Assembly (NCBI GenBank): GCA_030068075.1
Contig: CM057831.1
Location: 11,265,370 to 11,329,369 of the forward strand
DNA: 64,000 nucleotides
Reading direction: 5' to 3'
Source of the DNA: Paguma larvata
Taxonomy: Eukaryota; Chordata; Mammalia; Carnivora; Viverridae
The position numbers and the translations under genes were made by a program. This document shows, in pieces, positions 57,601 through 64,000 of this stretch (position 1 is its first letter; the number at the start of each line of letters is the position of its first letter). The notes below the pieces were generated by a model, which was not told the DNA's origin, made no database searches, and saw only the letters and a program-made list of their open reading frames with translations.

Positions 57601-57690
57601 AGAAAGACAGGGCCTGACGATGCTCTTTCCCTGGGGGCCATGAAAGCACGGTCCTGACCCAGAGAAGGCAAGACGGTGCTGGGGGATGTG

Positions 57691-57716
57691 GCGGGGGCGG
57701 GGGGGGGGGTGGGGGG
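57691..57716 (+). repeat. G-run cluster
   Basis: Runs of 5, 11 and 6 G separated by C and T; quadruplex-like if a neighbouring G-run is included. Confidence 0.8.
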
Positions 57717-59089
57717 AGAAGAAAAGCCAGGCCCAACAGAAGTGGCTGCTTGCTGGCGAGACTGAGGAGCGCCGAGAACCAGGGCAGTGGAAGCCCACCC
57801 ACCCTGGAGGTCTCCCTCAGAGGGCCGCCCCGAGGCCTCAGTGGGCAGACAGCTTTCCTAGGTAAGACAGGAAACCAGGGCCAAAGAGCAAGTGGGCCTC
57901 GAGCCCCCATCCCATGGCTCAGCTCATGCCCAGCTCACCTCTCCCAGAGCAACACTTTTTCTCCCTGCAGCAGAGCCCCCCCCCCCCGACACACACACAC
58001 ACCCAGACACAGACACACACCCCAAGCAGCAGACAGACTGAAGGAGGAGGGAGGAGGGGTGTCAGAAAAACCCGGAAGGAAGGAGGCTGGACAGACAGAC
58101 AGAAGCAGATCCTGGCTTCACTGCTCCAGAGAGCCGCCCTCCAGACTCCCAGACTGTGAGGGACACTCTCCTTCTCTGCTCCCAGGAGGGAGAAGGGGAG
58201 AGTAGACTTAGTGTCTCCTGAAACCAAATTCCAGCAGCCCTGGGACAGGACATACCCCCAGACAAGCGAGAAGCCCTAAGCCTCACTTCTCTTCCCCATA
58301 TTCCTCCCCCAAGGTCTCTGGGGGACCAAGGTAGAGGGAGCTGAGGTCTCCCCTTGGCAGAGCAGGGACACCTCCAAGGAACTGTGTGACTGCCCCACCC
58401 CCCAGCCAAGCCCACACCACTGAGAATCCTTGGCCAGGGAGACTCCTCCAGTCACAGTCCCTGCTGCTCCCAAGCACTACTTGGGGGCAGAGGGTAACCC
58501 CAGCAATCCCCAATCCCAATGCACCTCCTTCTGGAGGCTCCCATTAGGCAGGGGAGGAGTGCTGGGGTGCTGAGACCCGAGGGGTCGGGAAGCCTGGGAG
58601 GGGGACTACATCTCCCAGAAGCCCCCAGGGCAGGGTTGCTGCTCCAGCTGGCCCAAGGCCGGCCTTGTTCTCTGAGCTAGGGTGGCAGGGTCCCCTGGCC
58701 GCCCCTAAGCCCTCCCCCCTGAGCTCTGGGGCTGCCAACCTGATTGGGGGCCCAAGAGTAGCCACCACTAACCCTGAGGGCGCCCCCCACCCCTTAAACA
58801 GCCTGGGGGTGCGTGCCCGAGGACAACACACAATCAGCCTGTGTTCCCCCTCCCCAGTTCGAGCTGGGGCTCCCTCCTCGCGCCTCTGCCTGCCTGGCAT
58901 GACTTTCGCCCTCGGCCCCAGCCCACCCCTCACCTCGCGCCGGTCGGGGGTCCTCACGCCAGGCCGGAGCTGGACACCATGACCAGGTCAGAGTCGGTGA
59001 CTGGATTGGGGTCCTCCGGCTTGCCAGTTGGAGGTGCGGAGGGGGGCGGGCAGGCGGTGATCTTTTGATGCTGGACGCCTTGATCTCAA

Positions 59090-59620
59090 TACCAGCCCGG
59101 CCCGGGAGAGGGTATCCGGGGGTCGCTGGGCGCCTGGGTTCCTGCCTCCCAACCGCCGAGCATGGTCGTGGGCGCCGGACAGCGGCGGGAGAGCGTGCAC
59201 ACCCGCCCGGCCCGGGGCTCGGGGCTGGGGTCTCGGCCCTGAACCTCAGGGCTCCGGCTCCAGCTCCTCCTCCCTTCCTTCCTTCCTTCCTTCCTCGCTT
59301 CCTTCCTTCCTCCCTTCCTTCGCCTCCTCCTTTCACTTTCCCCGAGGCCCGCGGGGACGGCGGGCGCGGGGCGGGGAGGGGGCTGTCTGGGCGCTTATTG
59401 TTGGTCGGACGCCGAGGGTCCGGGTCGCAGCCCCCGGGCGGCGCGGCGCCGGGGGACCCAGGCGTGCGGGCGTCCGTCCGGCTGGCTCCGGGCGGCGGCG
59501 GTGGTGCAGCGGCCCCGGGCCCGGGGCATGTCCGGCCACTGGCTCCGCCGCGCGCCGCCGCCTCCCCGGGCTCCCCTGCGCTGCCGGAGCCTCGCTCGCC
59601 CCTCCACTCGGCTCCTCTCC
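59090..59620. promoter_or_regulatory. CpG island 2, probable main BCL9L promoter
   Basis: The densest CpG stretch in the window (cggcgcggcgccgggg, ccgccgcgcgccgccgcc), without TATA, about 28 kb upstream of the BCL9L poly-A site, which agrees with the roughly 30 kb span of the human gene. An extended open frame on the plus strand here is compositional. A divergent plus-strand transcript is possible. Confidence 0.6.
59271..59321 (+). repeat. CTTC repeat at the CpG-island edge
   Basis: Tandem cttc units interrupted by tcgc and tccc. On the minus strand it is a GAAG purine tract. Confidence 0.9.
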
Positions 59621-60039
59621 CCAGCCTGAATAAGCATCGGGGCTCTCTGGCTGCCTCCTTCTGCCTTCATACCAGAGCCCGGAGAGGCCCCTGTCAAAAT
59701 AAGAGCTCCCCCATCTCGCTCGCCTCCTCGCCCAACCCGGCTCCCCCAGCCTCCCAGTGGTCTGACTCGGTAAGGCGCCCGGCCGGCTGGCTAGCGGGAG
59801 GCAGGTTGGCCCCGGGGCGGGGAGGGGGCTTCTATCCTTCTCTCCTCCCCGTTCCTGAGGACTGGGGACGAGCCGCCCCAACAACATCCCAGACAAGAGA
59901 GAGATTCGACAAACCTACCCTCCTGTCTACACTGATTGGAAGGAGTGGGAGTTGCCTGGACTGCCCTCAAGCCCCCCCCCCCACAATACTGGGTCCCCTT
60001 TTCACTGTACCCACCCACCTTCATTATGCACTATCTCTT

Positions 60040-60140
60040 TATTCATCTTTCTCTCCTAGTAGATCATGAGGTCCGTGAGGACATAGACTGAGTTTTTTCA
60101 TCTCAGTCCTTAGCACAAAGTGGATGCTGCGAAAATGTTT
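60040..60140 (+). repeat. L2 3'-end remnant
   Basis: gatcatgaggtccgtgagga then tctcagtccttagcacaaag follows the L2 tail pattern. Confidence 0.6.
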
Positions 60141-60198
60141 GTGGAAGTAAAATCTTTGTCTTCGCGAAAGAACTCTCTCCTAATCTCGAAGTGCTGCG

Positions 60199-60248
60199 CG
60201 TGTGTGCGTGTGTGCCTGTGCACGTGCACACACACACACACACACACC
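60199..60248 (+). repeat. GT tract then CA tract (inverted, hairpin-capable)
   Basis: gtgtgtgcgtgtgtgcctgtgc is followed at once by the complementary cacgtgcacacacacacac run, so the two halves can pair. Confidence 0.85.
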
Positions 60249-60259
60249 ACCCGAGACCC

Positions 60260-60470
60260 TATAGGGGGATAGATGCGATGAGAAAGAAATTTTAAAGCGC
60301 TTTTAAAAAGCACTTCACAAATGTTATTTGTGTTTATCGCAAACCCGTGAGAAAGATGTTATGGCCCCATTAAACGGGTGAGAAAACTGAGCCTTGCATT
60401 TGTTAAGGGTTATATACAGTTTGAACGTGGGAAGCCCAGGAGTAGAATTCGGGTCTCCTTATCCCAGGAC
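60260..60470 (-). repeat. MIR remnant
   Basis: aagcacttcacaaatgttat, cccattaaacgggtgagaaa and gcccaggagtagaattcggg match the reversed MIR. Confidence 0.7.
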
Positions 60471-60724
60471 ACTTTCCCTGTATCCCCCTGCCCCCACCGA
60501 AAATTAATACCAACAAGTAACGAGCATGGACTGCTTCAGAAAGAAGACCCCCAAGCCTGTTTGCTCCTGATACTCGGGTCCACTGCCCTCTCCCCTCCGC
60601 TTCGAATAGATGGTCCCCAGACGGCTCTAGCCCTTACAGACCGCCGTCTCTCCTGACTACCTATTACATACATCTATGCCACTCCACTGAGTGCCTACTT
60701 GTGTTCCGTTTCTCCTGTATATCC

Positions 60725-60845
60725 GTTTAGTTGCCCCAAAAGATTGAGGGCCCAGACCATGCTTCCTATGCCTCTATATGCCCCACAGCGCTCAATCGCT
60801 GGGTTCATAGTACGGCTTTCTAAAACACTTATTGGGCGGATTGAT
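60725..60845 (+). repeat. L2 3'-end remnant
   Basis: ccccaaaagattgagggccc, catgcttcctatgcctctat and gccccacagcgctcaatcgc follow the L2 tail. Confidence 0.55.
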
Positions 60846-60994
60846 AGTGCCAGCAGCTGGGCCCTGGGCAAGGTGGAAGGAGGCACAGGTGGAGATGAGG
60901 GGGGGCACAAACCCTGAAAAAAAGATACCATAATAACCCCCGTGTGTGCCTCCCATCAGGTTACAAATCATTTTCGTGCACAGCATCTCTAGAT

Positions 60995-61150
60995 CATGAT
61001 TCGAGCCAATCAACAAAACTTCCCCGAGTGCCTACTAACTACCGTGCCAAACACCAAGCTGGGCTCGGGATTGAATCATCGCCACCTCATGAGGTAGGTA
61101 TTCCCACTTAAAGGAAAAGAAGACTGAAGCCCAGAGAAACTGAGCTCTGC
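60995..61150 (-). repeat. MIR remnant
   Basis: cacctcatgaggtaggtatt then agactgaagcccagagaaac is the reversed MIR core. Confidence 0.65.
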
Positions 61151-64000
61151 TGTGAAAGTTCCGAGAGCCCAGGAAGCAGGGCTAATGTCCTCTCCTCTCT
61201 CCAGGGTCCTGTGGATACCCAGGAGCCCCGAGGCAAAAGGGCCATTTCTCAAACAGGCGGTTTGTTGGAAGGAAAGGCCCACCCCATTTATGCGGATCGG
61301 CCTCCCGTTACATACATGACAAACCACATGGGCTTGTTATGATCCGTTTGGCACCATGCCCGGTTCACAGGGGGTCCAGAAAACAGTGTTTGTAGGAGCG
61401 AGGGATAGCTGTGGTGGAAGAGGTCGGTTAAAGCGGTACACAGCGAAGTTCGAGCGTTTTCGGCCTGGCCTGTGGAGCAGCCATGTAGAGCGCTCCCCTG
61501 GGTGGGGCTGTGACTCATTCCCCCAGTGTAGGTTCCAGGTCGGGACGCGGAGCTGAGCTCGGAGCAGCCACGAGTTCTGGGTGGAACCCTGGAGGGAGCG
61601 AGGAGAGGAGAGGGGCCGGCGGCCCACTGCCGGAATCGAGCGGCTCCCTCTACTGGCGGACTCGGGGCACCGCCGGGTGTTCCCGTGTATCCGTGTGTCG
61701 CTGTGTCACGAGGGGGTGTCGCAGGTGTGTCTGCGAGTGTCGGTGGAAGTGCCAGCACGGGTCTAGGTGAGTGAGGGTGCCTGTTCATGGAGCAGTGTGG
61801 GTGCGCCAGCGCCATGCGGGCCTGTCTCTGCGACCGCAGGAGGTACGCGCACAACCGTCTCGTGGAGTACAATTTATTCTGCGGCCGGAGGCGGAGGGGG
61901 AGTGAGGGGGGCGGCGCTAGGGCTGCGGATTATCGGAGATTACTTCGTGAAGTGATCAGGACGAAAGTCTCCTCCAGCTACCATACGGATGGGAGGAATT
62001 CAGGACTGAAGAACAGTTCTTGGGAAGGGACTTCTATCCCTGAAAGCAACTGACGACCCAAGAAAGGGTTAACTTGGAGCCCTACAGTGACTTCAATCAT
62101 TGGCTCAGAGCACTGTCAGTCAGAGTTCTGGGGCGGGGTTTTCAGGGCCGCCTTCGGACTGCCCAGGGCCCCTCACTTGCCCCTAGACCCCCACGTCGTT
62201 TCACTTCTGGGCTGCGCCCACACTCTTATCTTGGTGGAGACACCTTCCTGGGTCTGGAGGAAGAGCGGATCCGGGTATCCTGGCTTCCCCACTCACTCCA
62301 GCCGCCTGGCTTCCTGATTGATGGTGATTATTATATAATAGACCTGCTGGACAGAACCGTGCCAGCGCTCGCAACACTTTGCCCCTTCCTCGAAGCGTGC
62401 CCCAAGACCTGGCACCAGCCGCCCAGAGCCCGCTGCCCAGCTCTGCCGGCGCCCTCGGCACCACCTCCGTCCCGGGGCGGAAGACCCCGGGCCACTTTCC
62501 CCGGTGGACCTGGGGCCACGTCTTGGGATGGGGCGGGCGCCAGGCTGGGAGTCGGGCGGGCGCCCAGCAGGTCTCAGTGTCGGCCTGCAGAGTTTGGCTT
62601 TACCAGCGCCTCGCCAGGATTGTGGGACCCGCCCGGCCCCTCGAACCTGAACTTGGAACTTGGGAGCCAATAGAGGTGGGGCTAGGGGGCGCAGGGGCCA
62701 GGGTGGAAAGGGAAAGAAGTTGGGGAAAGGTGCGGGGGCAGGAAAAAGGAGGCTGGGAGAGGGGGCCGGCAGGGGCAGTGGGGGAGGGACTCTTATCCTG
62801 ACAGGGCTCCCGCCTTCCCCGACTGGAGGGTTTGGAAAAACTGAGCAGGCAGCCAAGGCTTGGCTGGAAATCCTGCAGCCCACCCTCCTGGGGACACAAA
62901 GCTGGAGGGCGGAGGCAGGGCGGGGGAAGAGAGCACGACCCCGGGGAGGGCAGGGCCTCTTTTGGGGCTGGGGGCCCAGGGGCCAGGTCCCTGGGGAGGG
63001 GGTTCCTGGCGCTGTCTCCCTGCAGTCTGTTTCCCCCTTCTCCTCCGCTCCCCCTCTCCTCTCCCCCCCTCCTCCTCCTCCCCGGCTCCAGTCTTGCAGA
63101 TTGCGGGCAGACTTAACTCCTTGCGTGCCAGCCCGGTGGACTCTGAGGTGGCGACGCTAGGAGGGAGGGAGGGAGGGGACTCCGGACCTCACTCCCACCA
63201 CTGTTTAACACTTTGTGGCCCGGAACGCAGCCTCGGGATCCGGGCTGGTCAGAGCCCTGAAAGGCTGCCTGGTACTCGAGGAGAGATACACAAAACCCGG
63301 CACCCGAGAGCTGCGTAATCTGGCCCGTTCTGCTGCCAAATCTTAACCGTCTACACTCCCGCCACCCCAGTCTTCTGTGTCTCTCTCCGCACGCTTCGGC
63401 CACCCTCCCCCCCCCCCCACCCGACCCGCGAGTCGTTACAAAGGTCCCCCGCCGACAGAAGGCTCCTGAGAACCCGGAAGTCTGGGTTCTGTGGCCGCCC
63501 CAGCATTCTCTGTATCGTCTGGGAGGCCCAGCGCGGGTGACCACAACCCAGGCCTCTTTTGCCTCCGGGGGGCTCCTCCTTCACCTTTCTGCCGAGGTAG
63601 CTCCCCAACTGAGGCAGGGCATGGTAGCCTCCGCCAGCTCCAGCCGGAACAAGGGCCCGAGTAACTGGAAACCCTGACTTCACCGCCACCCGAGCCCCTT
63701 TCCCCGGCAACACCCCGTCCGCCATCAGATTTGCCTTCCAATTCGGCTCTGAAGGACTCCGCCCGAGGAAAGTAACGCAGGCCAGGCAGGAAGGGGTTAA
63801 CGGAGCTCGCCGACTCCGTGAGAGAGCCAGGTGAGGCACCGCCCATCTTGGCCCTCAGGTGTGTGTGGGTGGGGACGGGGAGGGACACTGACCCAAGGGC
63901 TGCTTTTTTGTTGTTGCCCCCTGGTGGCTAGATCCGGCCTAGCAGGTGCAGGCGGAAGCTCCGCGCCGCGCCGGTGGGGACGGGTGGAAGGACTTTGGAG

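Larger units (their letters stand above)
43860..59089 (-). other. BCL9L: BCL9L 5' region: upstream introns and non-coding exons
   Basis: About 15 kb of GC-rich DNA between the ATG exon and the distal CpG island. In human the BCL9L 5' UTR exons lie over a comparable distance, so most of this is expected to be BCL9L intron. I cannot place the individual non-coding exons. It holds one CpG island, a candidate miRNA hairpin, many G/C homopolymers, two MIRs and no SINE. Numerous GC-driven open frames on both strands have no protein features. Confidence 0.6.
59621..64000. other. Region beyond the BCL9L promoter; no gene recognised
   Basis: GC-rich blocks at 61.5-61.95, 62.35-63.2 and 63.9-64.0 kb alternate with older repeat DNA. 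None of the open frames shows a recognisable domain or splice-supported exon. In human the next gene is UPK2, whose coding sequence I do not see here. Confidence 0.45.

Noticed and set aside
59065..60069. A 334-codon plus-strand open frame over the distal CpG island
   Set aside because: Stop-poor because of high GC and CpG; Pro/Arg/Ala-rich without a domain.
61500..63200. Possible first exon of UPK2 or another neighbouring gene
   Set aside because: No frame there resembles uroplakin or another known protein; the open frames follow GC content only.
1..64000. CRISPR array, operon, bacterial promoter or prophage features
   Set aside because: SINEs, introns with GT-AG borders and vertebrate genes show nuclear mammalian DNA. 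The short repeats are microsatellites, not CRISPR units.

Overview
This is a mammalian nuclear DNA window, almost certainly from a cat-family carnivore. Sixteen tRNA-Lys-derived SINEs of the feliform SINEC_Fc type lie in it, beginning with the 5' end GGGGCGCCTGGGTGGCTCAG and ending in a CT-rich stretch plus AAATAAATAAAC and poly-A. There is also the 3' tail of a carnivore L1. The window contains two protein-coding genes, converging tail to tail: CXCR5 on the plus strand and BCL9L on the minus strand. This matches the mammalian order DDX6 - CXCR5 - BCL9L - UPK2 (human 11q23.3); DDX6 and UPK2 themselves are not inside the window.

Layout. 1-18.9 kb is intergenic DNA upstream of CXCR5. It is rich in SINEs, older MIR/L2/hAT fossils, an old MLT1-type LTR and an L1 tail, and no gene is supported there. 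18.9-29.6 kb holds CXCR5: a promoter region with a perfect kappaB motif and an octamer-like site, a 19-codon first coding exon, a 9.3 kb intron, and one large exon that completes a 374-residue chemokine receptor. 29.6-33.4 kb is the shared 3' zone where the CXCR5 and BCL9L 3' UTRs meet. 33.4-43.8 kb holds the eight coding exons of BCL9L. The exon junctions were worked out base by base and give a 1497-codon reading frame with consistent phase throughout. 43.8-59 kb is GC-rich sequence upstream of the BCL9L start codon (5' UTR exons, intron and alternative promoters) with a CpG island at 44.1-44.7 kb that includes a plus-strand hairpin syntenic to human MIR4492. A second CpG island at 59.1-59.7 kb is the best candidate for the main BCL9L promoter. 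59.8-64 kb is intergenic or distal promoter DNA with MIR/L2 remnants.

The two genes act in different systems. CXCR5 is the CXCL13 receptor that guides B cells and follicular helper T cells to follicles. BCL9L is a nuclear Wnt co-activator that bridges beta-catenin and Pygopus. Their link is positional: converging 3' ends that may overlap. I found no undescribed multi-gene system. The most interesting points are the overlapping 3' ends with a strand-specific AU-rich block, lineage changes in the CXCR5 ligand-binding N-terminus, the altered MIR4492 seed, a poly-A block inside the CXCR5 promoter, and a SINE-free 24 kb over the BCL9L 5' region.
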